Below, one piece after another: positions 52,274 through 61,533 of a stretch of DNA of 64,000 nucleotides. Numbering within the stretch: position 1 is the stretch's first letter; each line of letters starts with the position of its first letter. Below the pieces are notes generated by a model. That model saw only the letters and a list, made by a program, of their open reading frames with translations. It made no database searches and was not told where the DNA came from. This stretch comes from Pelotomaculum propionicicum (GTDB lineage Bacteria > Bacillota > Desulfotomaculia > Desulfotomaculales > Pelotomaculaceae), in the NCBI RefSeq assembly GCF_004369225.1, contig NZ_QFFZ01000002.1:1-64000 (forward strand), given 5' to 3'. The position numbers were made by a program, and so were the translations under genes.

Positions 52274-53332
52274 CTACTTCACCTTCAGTGTGTACCAGCT
52301 GTCCACGTCTTCCGGCTTGGGCAGCGGGCGGGAGGCAACGCGGATCATCTTCTTGTCATCGTTCCGGTCGGCCCAGACTTTCGGGATCCTGGTGCCCTCG
52401 TAGGTATGGAACTCATCGTCTTTCTCGATTTGCGTCACGGCGCCATACAGGCGGGAGCCCATACCGGTGCGACCCATGATCAGGTAGTCATCCGGTATCA
52501 TGGGATAAGTCAGGTTGTCGTCATCAAGGAACCATTCGTCATAAACGTAGAGTTCGATACCAAGGCCGGTCAGGGTGCCGATATAGGTCAGACCGTCCAT
52601 GCCCTGGATCTTGGGTTTGATATTAATCACGCCAACAGTCATATTGCGGACATCCATTAGTTTCTGAATAGCAGGGTCGGCCAGGAACAGCTCTGCCACG
52701 TTGTTTGCCATAACCGCAATGTCAGGGCTTACACCACTGGCAAGGAGAATCGCCCGCCTGATGCGCTGGAGGTCGCCGTATTTGTTACTGGTTCCCAAAT
52801 TCCATGCATCTGCGCCAACAAGGGTTTCATGGTTGGTAAAATTAAAGTCGATCTTGTCCTCCACGAACTCATTACCGCCGACATGGTCAACCCAGCCTTT
52901 TATGGCAACAGCTCCGGTCAGAAGTATCTGAGCGCAGAACCATTCCTCGCGGCGAACGATCATTTCATCCAGTTCAAGAAGGTCGGTCGCAAGCAACTCC
53001 TGGGCGCGCTGCTCGGGAGTCCTAGTGCTGTAGACATCCTCTCCAAGCATCCGGGCGGTAATGTCGTTTTTGGTTAGCACACGCTGGGGCGCGATATAAG
53101 GGGTCGTGTAGGTATCTGTCCGGAAACCCTGGCGGTCTACGACAATGCCGCCCTTGGTGCGGGCAACAAACGGGGCCATCCGGCGCTTGCCTTTCTTAAA
53201 GTCCACATCAACCTTCTCGGTTACGAAGGTGATCGGGTTTGGGAAAAAGGTGTTCCTCAAAAAAGTTTGCGCAGGCAGCATCTTGTTAATGGCCTGCAGC
53301 ATGATACGGGTCTCGTAGATATTGATAGTCAA
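52274..53332 (-). CDS. Major capsid protein (lambda gpE-like)
   Basis: A 352-residue shell protein of the lambda E family. RTKGGIVVDRQGFRTDTYTT, PQRVLTKNDITARMLGEDVY and the later IPKVWADRNDDKKMIRVASR are the landmark blocks. It forms the icosahedral head with the decoration protein. Confidence 0.92.
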   Translation of the reverse strand: MTINIYETRIMLQAINKMLPAQTFLRNTFFPNPITFVTEKVDVDFKKGKRRMAPFVARTKGGIVVDRQGFRTDTYTTPYIAPQRVLTKNDITARMLGEDVYSTRTPEQRAQELLATDLLELDEMIVRREEWFCAQILLTGAVAIKGWVDHVGGNEFVEDKIDFNFTNHETLVGADAWNLGTSNKYGDLQRIRRAILLASGVSPDIAVMANNVAELFLADPAIQKLMDVRNMTVGVINIKPKIQGMDGLTYIGTLTGLGIELYVYDEWFLDDDNLTYPMIPDDYLIMGRTGMGSRLYGAVTQIEKDDEFHTYEGTRIPKVWADRNDDKKMIRVASRPLPKPEDVDSWYTLKVK

Positions 53333-53347
53333 TGTATCTTACCTCCC

Positions 53348-54325
53348 TTAGTACGCGACATTGTCGCTTAATTGGATTCCAAGGCCGCGCAGGCGCTCCT
53401 CATGGGTGGCCGCAGTGTCAGCGCCGCCAAAGACCAGTGCGGCACGGTTAAACTGCCCGGCCTTGTAGGCTTCGGCGTATACATCCGCAGCGCCAGGGGG
53501 GATAGCTGCGCCGGTGTCTGTCGCAACTGCCAGAATACAGTCGGCAAGCTCCCGGCCATCCAGGACAGCGGAGTTGACCTTGGCATACTTTTCAGCGCTG
53601 GCGGCCACGGCGATTGTGAAGGTGTCGTTAACCGCAAAGTCGGTCGCGCCGTCGTTGATCGTGAAGTTGATAGCGCCTGCGTAAGCAACCCCAACAGTGG
53701 CACTGGCCAGCGCCACGCCGTCTGGGTCAACCACGGAGAACACGCCGCCATTGGCCGGAACAGTAGCAGTAAAGGTGACAGTCACATCAAAGCCTTCGCC
53801 GGCAATAAAGTCTGTGGCGCCATCGGCAATTGTGAAGTTGATGTGGGTAGAAGCAAAGGCAGCGGCCACGGTAGCGACGCCGATCAGGATGCCATCAGGG
53901 TCGAACACCTCAAATGTGCCAACATTGGCGCCGGGCTCAACGCAGACGACTTTATACACGCCCTCTTTGACGGCGTTGCCCAACGGGCCAGGATCGGCCA
54001 TGGTCAGTGCTCCGGTACCCGCTGCGTTTGCGGCCCAAGCAGCAACGGCAGCGGCTTTGGTGTTGCTGCCACCGGTGCAGGTTAGGACGTAGTTGCCAAT
54101 CTTAGCAGCAGCGCCAAGGCTTATGTCGGAGACAGTGCCGGTGCCGGTATTGCCTGCTCCAGGTGTAGCCGCACCGATAGTCTTAGTGATCTTACCCAGA
54201 ACGGTACCACGGGCGAGAGCGCCCTGTCCGCCTTGAAGCAAAACCCCCTTGACCAGTGCCGGGATAGCGATATCAGCAATAAGTTTGTCGGGGGTATAGG
54301 TGTCAAGCGTGCTGTTCAGGTTCAT
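53348..54325 (-). CDS. Head decoration protein (lambda gpD-like) with inserted repeats
   Basis: A 325-residue protein, nearly three times the usual length of gpD. Its ends match gpD: PALVKGVLLQGGQGALARGT at about 22-41 and AEAYKAGQFNRAALVFGG near 285. The middle (residues about 70-255) has two or three related beta modules, visible as FDPDGILIGVATVAAAFAST...NFTIADGATDF and VDPDGVALASATVGVAYAGA...NFTINDGATDF. These are likely surface loops projecting from the capsid. The ATGA overlap couples it to the protease gene. Confidence 0.85.
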   Translation of the reverse strand: MNLNSTLDTYTPDKLIADIAIPALVKGVLLQGGQGALARGTVLGKITKTIGAATPGAGNTGTGTVSDISLGAAAKIGNYVLTCTGGSNTKAAAVAAWAANAAGTGALTMADPGPLGNAVKEGVYKVVCVEPGANVGTFEVFDPDGILIGVATVAAAFASTHINFTIADGATDFIAGEGFDVTVTFTATVPANGGVFSVVDPDGVALASATVGVAYAGAINFTINDGATDFAVNDTFTIAVAASAEKYAKVNSAVLDGRELADCILAVATDTGAAIPPGAADVYAEAYKAGQFNRAALVFGGADTAATHEERLRGLGIQLSDNVAY

Positions 54326-55506
54326 TATTTAGCCCTCCTTTTGTTCGCGAATTCTGCAATGTCCGTTGAAGCTGCTTCTGCTTCAGCTTTCTTCTTCTCG
54401 TCATCCGTGGGCTGAGCAGCGGCGCCAGGTTGCCCTGTGATTTTGCCAGTACCGGAAGTTCCGCGATCCTGCTCGGTGTCGCTGAGATACTGGCGCCCTT
54501 TTGCAGCGTCGGCCTTGATTGCCGCAAATGCCAGCTGCTGGGCGTTCATGGGCTCCACATACTTGGCCTTGTTGACCAATACCGGGTCCAGGGTGGCGCT
54601 GATTTCGTCAATCGCCTGGATACGCTGGCGCTCCGTGTTAGTGCCCTCGGTCACGCCCTCCTGTTTGCCCTCCTGTTTGCCCTCTTGCTTGCCTGCATCC
54701 TTGGCCGCAGCCTCGACCTGCGCGACCAGTTCGGGATAGGCATTCCTTAGTTCGTCGGTCGTTTTAATTTCCACTGATACTTCCTCCTCCTTGGTTTGGT
54801 TTACAGGCTCATTCGGCTGGGCCGGTTCCTGTTTAGTTGATTGGTTCCCTGGCGCAAAATTAAAACCGGCTGATTGGCCGGCGTTGTCAGGGCTTTTTTG
54901 TTGTGCGAGTAAGTTCCGCATTTTATTGATGACCTCGGGCGGCAACATATAGCCGCTGGAGCTGGCAACTAACTGGTTGTCGGTATCGAACATGATTTCA
55001 TCGGCAAAGCCGTATTCTACGGTCTGCTGGGCATTGAACCAGCTCTCTTGGTTCATCAGATCAAGTAATTTTTCTTGATCTAGGCCGGTCTTTAGAATAT
55101 AAGAGTTCGCAATCGAAATATTATAATTCTTAAGAACTCCCGCTTCATGCTCCATGTCCCGGTAGTCACCTGCCACAATTGAAGAGACATTGTGAATCAT
55201 GAACTGAGCCGTTGGCGAAATCATAACCTTCTTACCCGCCATGGCTATTACGCTGGCTGCGCTGGCTGCTATGCCGACAATTTTTACAACCACATTTCCG
55301 GCATAGGCTTTCAATGCAGTGTAGATTTCAGATCCAGCACAAACATCGCCGCCGCCTGAGTTGATTTCGACCTCCAGGTCTTCCCCGTTGGCTTGGTCTA
55401 ATACCGCTTCCACGTCTGCGGGACTTGTTGCCTCAATTTCAAACCAATCGTAAATCCATTTGAGGTCGCTAGATACGATGACCCCCTTAATTTTTAGCTT
55501 AGCCAG
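54325..55506 (-). CDS. ClpP-like head maturation protease (S14)
   Basis: A 393-residue prohead protease. The ClpP fold begins KIKGVIVSSDLKWIYDWFEI and has Ser in GIAASAASVIAMAG, His in MIHNVSS and Asp in YRDMEHE. The canonical frame start (GTG at 55413) would remove the first strand, so I extend to CTG at 55506 behind GGAGGAGGGAG; the extension overlaps the portal stop by 8 bases. The C-terminal half has a KQEGKQEGKQEG repeat and may act as scaffold. Confidence 0.88.
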   Translation of the reverse strand: MAKLKIKGVIVSSDLKWIYDWFEIEATSPADVEAVLDQANGEDLEVEINSGGGDVCAGSEIYTALKAYAGNVVVKIVGIAASAASVIAMAGKKVMISPTAQFMIHNVSSIVAGDYRDMEHEAGVLKNYNISIANSYILKTGLDQEKLLDLMNQESWFNAQQTVEYGFADEIMFDTDNQLVASSSGYMLPPEVINKMRNLLAQQKSPDNAGQSAGFNFAPGNQSTKQEPAQPNEPVNQTKEEEVSVEIKTTDELRNAYPELVAQVEAAAKDAGKQEGKQEGKQEGVTEGTNTERQRIQAIDEISATLDPVLVNKAKYVEPMNAQQLAFAAIKADAAKGRQYLSDTEQDRGTSGTGKITGQPGAAAQPTDDEKKKAEAEAASTDIAEFANKRRAK

Positions 55507-57127
55507 TATTACTCCCTCCTCCCTGTGGCATTATAGGTTGTTCTATAAACGGTGAGGCTGTGGCCTTTGATTGCAGCAGCCCGGCCTTCTCCATCATTTT
55601 CCTTTCAAGCTCCAACTGCTCAACGTTTTTGTCGAAGTCGGAACCATTTAACTCCATGGCCTCTTGTTCATGGGTACTGAAGGCGTTTTCCACCCGTTTC
55701 TGTGCCGCGTCTACTTCCTTCACCGGGTCAAGTTGGCCTTGCGCCGGCCCGTGCCACTCGGTTCTAGCCCACGCCTTGGCGATCAAGGGGTCATTAAAGT
55801 AACCTGGGGCGTTGATTCTCCCCCGGGCAACTGCTTCGGCAAGCCACAGTTCGTATACAGGTTGGCAAAAATCTGAAGCGAACCAGGTCCGCCGCATGCG
55901 GAAGGCTTTCCATGCTTCCAGCAATGCGGCGCGACTGGCTGAGTAGCTGGCAGTGAAGCTCTTTAGCAACAGCTCATACGGCAACTCCAGGGCTCCGCCG
56001 ATGTGTCTCGACAGCGAAGTTACAAAGGCGTCAAAGTTATTTGCCGGACGTTTCGGGTCCATTGCATCAACGCTGTAACCAGGCGGCAGAGCGTTAATCG
56101 TTCCGGCTCCAAGCTCGAAGTCATTTGGATCAAGGTCAATCTTTTCCCCTTCTGGTATTGCCTCAACCAAACCACCAAGGCCGTCCGCAGCTGGCGCCTG
56201 CCCCTCCTTAATGAACACCGTGAAAAACCCTGTAATTATGGCCGCTGTCAGTTCAGCCTCAGTGTACCGGCTAATCTGTTTGATAGCTTCCAATACTGGC
56301 GCTAAATACGGAACGCCGCGGTATTGTTCGCAGCGTTCAGTGTCCATGATTTGCAGGATGTTTGGTTGCCCGGTAAGCTGGCCGAAGGCTTCAACGCGGT
56401 TCCAGCCGTATTTCCAGTATGGATTCGCCGGGTCGTAGGGGTAGTGGTTGGATATCCAGTAGGCCACCGCCGCGCCGTTGTCGTCGATTTCGACCCCGCT
56501 GTAAATGCGGTTTCCGTTGTCTCTGTTCCTGCCCTGGATCCCGGTCAGCGCGAAGGTGTCCGGTGTGCTCACCCGGTCGGCCTCAAAGAGGTGAAGGCGC
56601 AGGGCATAAGGGAAATACCGCTGAATGTCCCCCTGTTTGATTGCCACCCAGCCGTCACCGTTCAGCAGTGCGGACATAAAAAGGATTCCCTGCATTTCAT
56701 AGAAGTTGTTTAGCCGCAAGGCGTCACAAAACCTGCTGTCAGCCCAGAGTGAAAACTCCCGCTCGGTCTTTCGTTCCCACTGGTCCGCCCGCTCCCGGGT
56801 GATTCCCAGAAAATCATAGTCAATGCGGCTTTTTAACCGCAGGCCTGCGCCGACTACGTTTGTTCTGGGGGTCACAATCGCCGACCGCCCAAGTGCCCCG
56901 GACATAAAAAGATCCCTGGAGCGTTGTCGCAGGGTATCAAGGTTCATGTCAATGTCGGCCTGTGGACTGCTGGACCGCGCCCGCCAGCCTTTCATTGACT
57001 TTTTGCGGTATGACCCACCTGATTCGGAGTAGCCGGAGTTAAGGATTTGCATGATATTCCTTGCGCCAATGCGCTTTAAGCCCTTCTCCGGGTTGAAAAA
57101 ACTCACCAATCTGTCTACTACATGCAA
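55499..57127 (-). CDS. Portal protein (lambda gpB-like)
   Basis: A 542-residue portal. RNIMQILNSGYSESGGSYRK, RTNVVGAGLRLKSRIDYDFL and LFMSALLNGDGWVAIKQG are the lambda-portal landmarks. It forms the DNA entry ring. Confidence 0.92.
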   Translation of the reverse strand: MHVVDRLVSFFNPEKGLKRIGARNIMQILNSGYSESGGSYRKKSMKGWRARSSSPQADIDMNLDTLRQRSRDLFMSGALGRSAIVTPRTNVVGAGLRLKSRIDYDFLGITRERADQWERKTEREFSLWADSRFCDALRLNNFYEMQGILFMSALLNGDGWVAIKQGDIQRYFPYALRLHLFEADRVSTPDTFALTGIQGRNRDNGNRIYSGVEIDDNGAAVAYWISNHYPYDPANPYWKYGWNRVEAFGQLTGQPNILQIMDTERCEQYRGVPYLAPVLEAIKQISRYTEAELTAAIITGFFTVFIKEGQAPAADGLGGLVEAIPEGEKIDLDPNDFELGAGTINALPPGYSVDAMDPKRPANNFDAFVTSLSRHIGGALELPYELLLKSFTASYSASRAALLEAWKAFRMRRTWFASDFCQPVYELWLAEAVARGRINAPGYFNDPLIAKAWARTEWHGPAQGQLDPVKEVDAAQKRVENAFSTHEQEAMELNGSDFDKNVEQLELERKMMEKAGLLQSKATASPFIEQPIMPQGGGSNTG

Positions 57128-57157
57128 ATTCTCACCACCTTTGCGGGGTAATCGACT

Positions 57158-57394
57158 CTATATATCACGCAGCACCACCCGCCTTGCCCGATTTGACATG
57201 TTGCCGCTGGCCGCCGCTTCAAGTTGCCGAACCTGGCCTTCCAGGGCATCAATCGCCTTCCTGATCTCCGGGAGGTCCGCCCGGCGCAGGGAACGCGTGC
57301 CAATTCGGTATTCCTGACCGCTTAAAACCGCTAATTCGGCGGCATAATAGGCGGCAAGGCGGTCTTTTGCGAGTTGAAGCCGGGTTGTTGACAT
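57158..57394 (-). CDS. Head-tail connector gpW-like protein
   Basis: A 78-residue helical protein; ATG at 57394 behind GGTGAT. Small size, helical EIRKAIDALEGQVRQLEAAA segment and position between terminase and portal match gpW or related connector families. Confidence 0.75.
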   Translation of the reverse strand: MSTTRLQLAKDRLAAYYAAELAVLSGQEYRIGTRSLRRADLPEIRKAIDALEGQVRQLEAAASGNMSNRARRVVLRDI

Positions 57395-57442
57395 GAAAAT
57401 CACCAACTTTTGGACAAATTTCAACAGAAAACCGCCCATTTT

Positions 57443-59314
57443 CTAGTAATCGGCGGCTCTTTTTACGCTTCCATAGCGCTTTTTCGGGGCTTTTTTGGCC
57501 GGTTTCGGGGTAGTTTCGACCCCTCCGGACACCTGTTTTAGGCGTCTTTCAAGGGCTTCAAAGTTCGGATTTAAGAACCGAAGGGCCGCTAGACCGTAAA
57601 CTCGCAGGTCCAGGGGCTCATTTCGCTTGTCTTTGGCGATGTTTTCCCAGGCCGTGACCGTCTTGCCTTTCTCTTTTCGTATCACTTGCTTCTCTGAAAT
57701 CAGGCCCTTGAAGTAAACTTGGTCATATCCACGCTCTTCCTGGACCGGATAGTGACAGTATTTGGGGCCGGGTTTGCCTATTTTCAAACGCTGCATAATC
57801 GAGGTCTTGCCGGAGTCAACCCCGAGCATAATCAGGGGCAGCTTGTACTTGTTATTGCGCGATATCTTGTACACCAGGGGCACGCCGGACCCCCCTTGAC
57901 CCTTGATCGCGAATACCCGCTTTTGCAGCCGCGCGCCGCAGTAGCGATATACTTCGTCCGTGAAGTGGCCGCCGGAGTCAACGAAGGTGCAGGCCACAAC
58001 CAGGCCAGATCCATCAGCAAAATGCCAGGTCCGGGAGAGCTTGTCGTCGAGATCCTTCCAGGTATTCTTGTCGTCGGGCTTGCCCCAGATGATCCCTTTC
58101 TCAATTCCCCAGGATTCCTCATCGCGGCCATAGCCGGTTACCTCATACTCTAAGCGGTCATCCTGGGTGTCCACGGCCATGGTCAACACAAGCACACCAT
58201 CCGGGAGATCGGCCTTATACTCTTCGCGGCGCTCCAGAAGGGCTGTTTCGTCCTCAAATTCCCCGCGCTCTTCCCAACTCTCACCAAGGACAGTGTTGAC
58301 AAATACTTTGTATTTTTCCGGGTCGTCTTTGGATTCAAGGAACTCCTGGATGATACGCTTCCAAGAATACCAAGGAGATACGAAAGAGTTTAGGCGGAAA
58401 CTCCTGATACCGTTTTGTATTGCCTCCGGGTTGTCGGCTATCCACATAGCGGGTTGCTTCTTCATGGTGTATTCGTCGTACATATCAAGGCAGGACGGGC
58501 AGCGCCACCAGACATCATCTACGATGTAGGTTGTCCGCTTGTTTGACTCGTGTTTCTGGTGGTCAAATTTAATGTCGCGAATAACAATGAAATGATACCT
58601 GCCGCAACCGGGGCATTTGACACACCATTTTTCCTGGGTGCCCAGTTCATATTCCTGCTCAATGCGGGATGCGCCTTTTATGGTTGGGGTTGAGACAAAG
58701 ACCAGTTTTCTATTCCAGAAAGTAGTGGTCCTTTTTTCAGCCAGGGAAATAGGGTCGCCCTCACTGCCGGCACTATCGGGAAATCTGTCCACCTCATCAC
58801 ACAGCAACACCCGAATTGGACGGCTTGCAAGTCCGGCTGGGCTGTTTGCGCCACCCATGGCCAGAAAGCCGCCAGGAAAAACCTTCATCAGGATAGTGTT
58901 GTTCAGGTCCCGCGTTTTAGAGTCTGAGACCTTAGTGGTCAGGACTTCCGTGTCGGCAATCATCGGGGTTATGCGCCGCTTGGAATAGTCCTCTGCCGTT
59001 TCAATGGTTGGCTGCACCATAAGGATCGGGCAAGGATCAACGTCAATAAAGCGACCTATAATATTGTTGACTACCTCTGACTTTCCAGTCTGGCTACTCG
59101 CTTCAACAACGACCTTTTCAATGCCTGCCTGGGTCACGCTGTCCATGATCTCGCGCTGATATGGCGCTCTATCCGTCCGCCACTGCCCAGGTTCGGCCGC
59201 GTTTTCAGAGGACAGCCTGCGGTGCCGGTCCGCCCACTCGCTGACAGTGAGCTTAGGAGGCGGGGCTACCGCTTTCAGGATCCCCCTGAACAGCCGGATC
59301 GTCTTCATCTTCAA
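57443..59314 (-). CDS. Terminase large subunit (GpA-like)
   Basis: A 623-residue packaging ATPase-nuclease of the lambda GpA type. Walker A is VEASSQTGKS, Walker B is LLCDEVDRFPDS, and the nuclease domain holds AVDTQDDRLEYEVTGYG. Zn-type Cys pairs (CPGC, CPSC) lie in the middle. The TTG at 59314 follows GGAGGT; an ATG at 59308 is possible. It overlaps the small-subunit end by 62 bases. Confidence 0.92.
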   Translation of the reverse strand: MKMKTIRLFRGILKAVAPPPKLTVSEWADRHRRLSSENAAEPGQWRTDRAPYQREIMDSVTQAGIEKVVVEASSQTGKSEVVNNIIGRFIDVDPCPILMVQPTIETAEDYSKRRITPMIADTEVLTTKVSDSKTRDLNNTILMKVFPGGFLAMGGANSPAGLASRPIRVLLCDEVDRFPDSAGSEGDPISLAEKRTTTFWNRKLVFVSTPTIKGASRIEQEYELGTQEKWCVKCPGCGRYHFIVIRDIKFDHQKHESNKRTTYIVDDVWWRCPSCLDMYDEYTMKKQPAMWIADNPEAIQNGIRSFRLNSFVSPWYSWKRIIQEFLESKDDPEKYKVFVNTVLGESWEERGEFEDETALLERREEYKADLPDGVLVLTMAVDTQDDRLEYEVTGYGRDEESWGIEKGIIWGKPDDKNTWKDLDDKLSRTWHFADGSGLVVACTFVDSGGHFTDEVYRYCGARLQKRVFAIKGQGGSGVPLVYKISRNNKYKLPLIMLGVDSGKTSIMQRLKIGKPGPKYCHYPVQEERGYDQVYFKGLISEKQVIRKEKGKTVTAWENIAKDKRNEPLDLRVYGLAALRFLNPNFEALERRLKQVSGGVETTPKPAKKAPKKRYGSVKRAADY

Positions 59315-59825
59315 CGATATCACCTCCGGCGAACATGGCCGGGTCGTACTCGCTGAGTTCGATTAGCGCCTCAAGGAGTTCGCTGGCTATTGTGTCGCTG
59401 ATTTCAGCCAGGTTTTTGACGCCGATAACCTTCGGGGCTACCTTTTGCGGTATGCCAAGGATACGGTTACGGAAGGTCACCAACATGCCGGTTAGGAGGA
59501 GTTCGATGTCGGAGGCGGCGTGTAGTTGATTCCGTTGCTTGGCCAGTTTCAACTCGGCCATTTTTCTTTTAGCAGCTTCGTGGAGGGCCTTTTCCTCCAG
59601 GTATTTTGCTTCGGCCTCTTCTGCCTCGGCTGAGACATGGCCGGTACGGACGAACTCAAGATACCGCTTGATGTTTGTGAGTAAAGAATAACGCCCCGGT
59701 GCTTGTCGCTCCAGGACGCCCTCATTTACCATTCTGGTTATGTGCCTCTGGGTGAAGCCGAAAAGGTCGGCCATTACCCCGGTAGTGACAACCATGTCTG
59801 AAATATCGCCTCTTGGTTTTGCCAT
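59253..59825 (-). CDS. Terminase small subunit (Nu1-like)
   Basis: A 190-residue DNA-recognition subunit. The MerR-like wing-helix (TTGVMADLFGFTQRHITRMV) and helical NIKRYLEFVRTGH segment fit Nu1. ATG after GAGGTG. The acidic tail (EDEDDPAVQGDP) overlaps the large-subunit start. Confidence 0.82.
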   Translation of the reverse strand: MAKPRGDISDMVVTTGVMADLFGFTQRHITRMVNEGVLERQAPGRYSLLTNIKRYLEFVRTGHVSAEAEEAEAKYLEEKALHEAAKRKMAELKLAKQRNQLHAASDIELLLTGMLVTFRNRILGIPQKVAPKVIGVKNLAEISDTIASELLEALIELSEYDPAMFAGGDIVEDEDDPAVQGDPESGSPAS

Positions 59826-60005
59826 AATTTAGCACCTCAAAACGGACGGACATTCTATATAAAATTTCTAATATCTAGACAAAGCTCGGGGGTCGCAAGG
59901 ACCGTAGTCCTTCTATTCCCCTGGAAGGACCCGCTTTTTTCCAGACAGGCCCGTCAAAATGAAAATGATTCTCGCCTACATGCATAGGCAAGGCAAGGGC
60001 AGGCC
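59826..60005. other. Leader of the packaging genes, possible cos region
   Basis: Holds GGGGGTCGC near 59890, the AAGGAC/GTCCTT hairpin at about 59897-59912 and a GCCTA/TAGGC hairpin near 59965. A lambda-type terminase needs cos near its small-subunit gene. The GC-rich element could be it, but this is a guess without known ends. Confidence 0.3.
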
Positions 60006-60527
60006 TCATCTTCCCGATATAATTTGATTAATACTACCTATAAACTTCTTTAATATAGGACACTCATGTCCCCTTTGCAGGACATCTATGTCCCATATCG
60101 GAATGACCCTCCCGCCTACTCTCACACAGCAAGGGCAGATTTTGGGTCGTTGTATGTTCTCTATCTCTTTGTAGTACGCCATGTATAAAGCATGGTACTC
60201 TTTGTCTTTTTCGGTGCCTTTCCAGAAAAGACATGGATTCATCTCATATGCGTTGGCCTTACCAACACGCCTCATGGTTATAGCATTTTTAATCTCAAGC
60301 GCATCAAGAATGCGCCCTGTCTGCTTCTCGGACTTCCTCAGCAGTTTGGCTATATCCCTCTTACTCATTGGGAATCCTGTGTCATAGTTGATTATCGTAT
60401 TGTCTCTAAACGCTATATAAGACTGCAGCCGGTGAAGCACACCCTCTTCCTCGGTTGTAAAGGACTGTCTTTCATGTAATACCTGCCATGTGTTTGTCCA
60501 TGAACACGAAAACCGTTTCTTCCCCAC
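60006..60527 (-). CDS. Winged-helix-like regulator or replication protein
   Basis: A 173-residue basic protein. KRDIAKLLRKSEKQTGRILD fits a wHTH recognition helix region. A C-terminal CPCC...C cluster may bind zinc. It precedes the terminase genes and may regulate late expression. No family is fixed. Confidence 0.6.
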   Translation of the reverse strand: MGKKRFSCSWTNTWQVLHERQSFTTEEEGVLHRLQSYIAFRDNTIINYDTGFPMSKRDIAKLLRKSEKQTGRILDALEIKNAITMRRVGKANAYEMNPCLFWKGTEKDKEYHALYMAYYKEIENIQRPKICPCCVRVGGRVIPIWDIDVLQRGHECPILKKFIGSINQIISGR

Positions 60528-60637
60528 ATTGCCGTGCCTCCTATCAGGCCAAAATCAGCACTCAGCCCCAGGCTGATAGGCGCCCAGGGCTTATTGACGG
60601 TCTGGCCGGACCGTGGCTGAAAAGAATATAAAGGCTC

Positions 60638-60751
60638 TTAACTCCACCTCACCTGTTTGACCCTGCCGCTCTCTTTCCGGTAACTGTCGTGCCGCATACA
60701 ATCCCTGATATCCCGGAGGGTCGGCTTTTTCGGTTTTGGTTTCTTTTTCAC
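60638..60751 (-). CDS. 37-residue basic phage peptide
   Basis: GTG at 60751 behind GGAGGG. The peptide is lysine- and arginine-rich and contains PTLRDIRDCMRHDSYRKES. I recall similar small peptides from Firmicute phages before terminase genes. Function unknown. It is in a different frame from the larger open frame covering the same DNA. Confidence 0.6.
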   Translation of the reverse strand: MKKKPKPKKPTLRDIRDCMRHDSYRKESGRVKQVRWS

Positions 60752-60841
60752 AAACAACCCTCCAAGTTACTCTTTTACATGCGGCCATATGTTACACTGG
60801 TTAAATCACCAGCCTGGGTGCCAGGCCTAAAAAAAAGAGGC

Positions 60842-61009
60842 TCAATCGGCCGTCTCGTTATAGCTATGTATCTTCGGCCTCTTCCCGCCCGTTCTCAGCC
60901 AGCACTCTTTTGTACAGACTTCCCTGCACTTCTTCCCTTCAACCTGTTTATCACATTCATAGCAGCAGACTTGGCCCTTCTTGCAACTACTGTAGCGGCA
61001 TGTGGTCAT
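60842..61009 (-). CDS. 55-residue Cys-rich phage protein
   Basis: ATG at 61009 after GGAGGG. Eight Cys residues in the first 36 residues (CRYSSCKKGQVCCYECD, CREVCTKECW) suggest a zinc or disulfide-stabilised knot. Function unknown. Confidence 0.6.
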   Translation of the reverse strand: MTTCRYSSCKKGQVCCYECDKQVEGKKCREVCTKECWLRTGGKRPKIHSYNETAD

Positions 61010-61034
61010 GTGGTATCCCTCCAGGGTAAAAGAA

Positions 61035-61053
61035 AAGAGCCCGAAGGCTCTTT
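61035..61053 (-). terminator. Terminator
   Basis: AGAGCC-CGAA-GGCTCT followed by TTTTCTTTT on the minus strand, three bases after the 61056 gene stop. Confidence 0.75.
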
Positions 61054-61055
61054 AG

Positions 61056-61355
61056 TTAACTTTTTGTATTTTCATTACTATCTTTTGGTATTTTTTTAAT
61101 TTCAACGCTAAACCCTACTCCGACTTTAAAATTAGCAGACTTTGGAAGGTTAATTCCAGTTATCATTTTACGGTCCTTATCCCAATTAAAAGAAAGTCCC
61201 TCTATGTTTTGATTTTCAAGAAACCTTGCAAAAATACTACTAAGCACTATTATATCTTTAGCAGCTCTAATGTAAAAATAATATGATACTACCCCAGTAA
61301 TAATCCCTCCAGCTATTACCCCTATTACTATACTGATAAGGGTTGAACAATCCAA
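61056..61355 (-). CDS. Single-helix membrane protein
   Basis: A 99-residue protein. TTG at 61355 follows GGAGGTGG; the track start at 61454 is not needed. N-terminal helix (TLISIVIGVIAGGIITGVVS) and a beta-rich tail. Unknown; own terminator suggests an independent unit. Confidence 0.6.
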   Translation of the reverse strand: MDCSTLISIVIGVIAGGIITGVVSYYFYIRAAKDIIVLSSIFARFLENQNIEGLSFNWDKDRKMITGINLPKSANFKVGVGFSVEIKKIPKDSNENTKS

Positions 61356-61444
61356 TAAAACCACCTCCTCCCCGTCGTTTTTCCCAGCACTTCGACAGGA
61401 GGAGGGCCTCATCCTTGACAAATATTCCGACAAATAGCGACATA

Positions 61445-61467
61445 ACAAAAGCACCCTTGTGGGTGCC
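61445..61467 (-). terminator. Terminator after the late-regulator gene
   Basis: GGCACCC-ACAA-GGGTGC followed by TTTTG on the minus strand, 67 bases downstream of the regulator stop. Confidence 0.7.
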
Positions 61468-61533
61468 CTTGCTTCCCATGCTTTTATGATAATCTATATT
61501 TCGCCCAAATTACTGTACTAAAACTGTACTCTT

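Noticed and set aside
59880-59915. Definite cos site
   Set aside because: A GC-rich element lies in the right place but no cohesive ends can be proved; kept only as a note.
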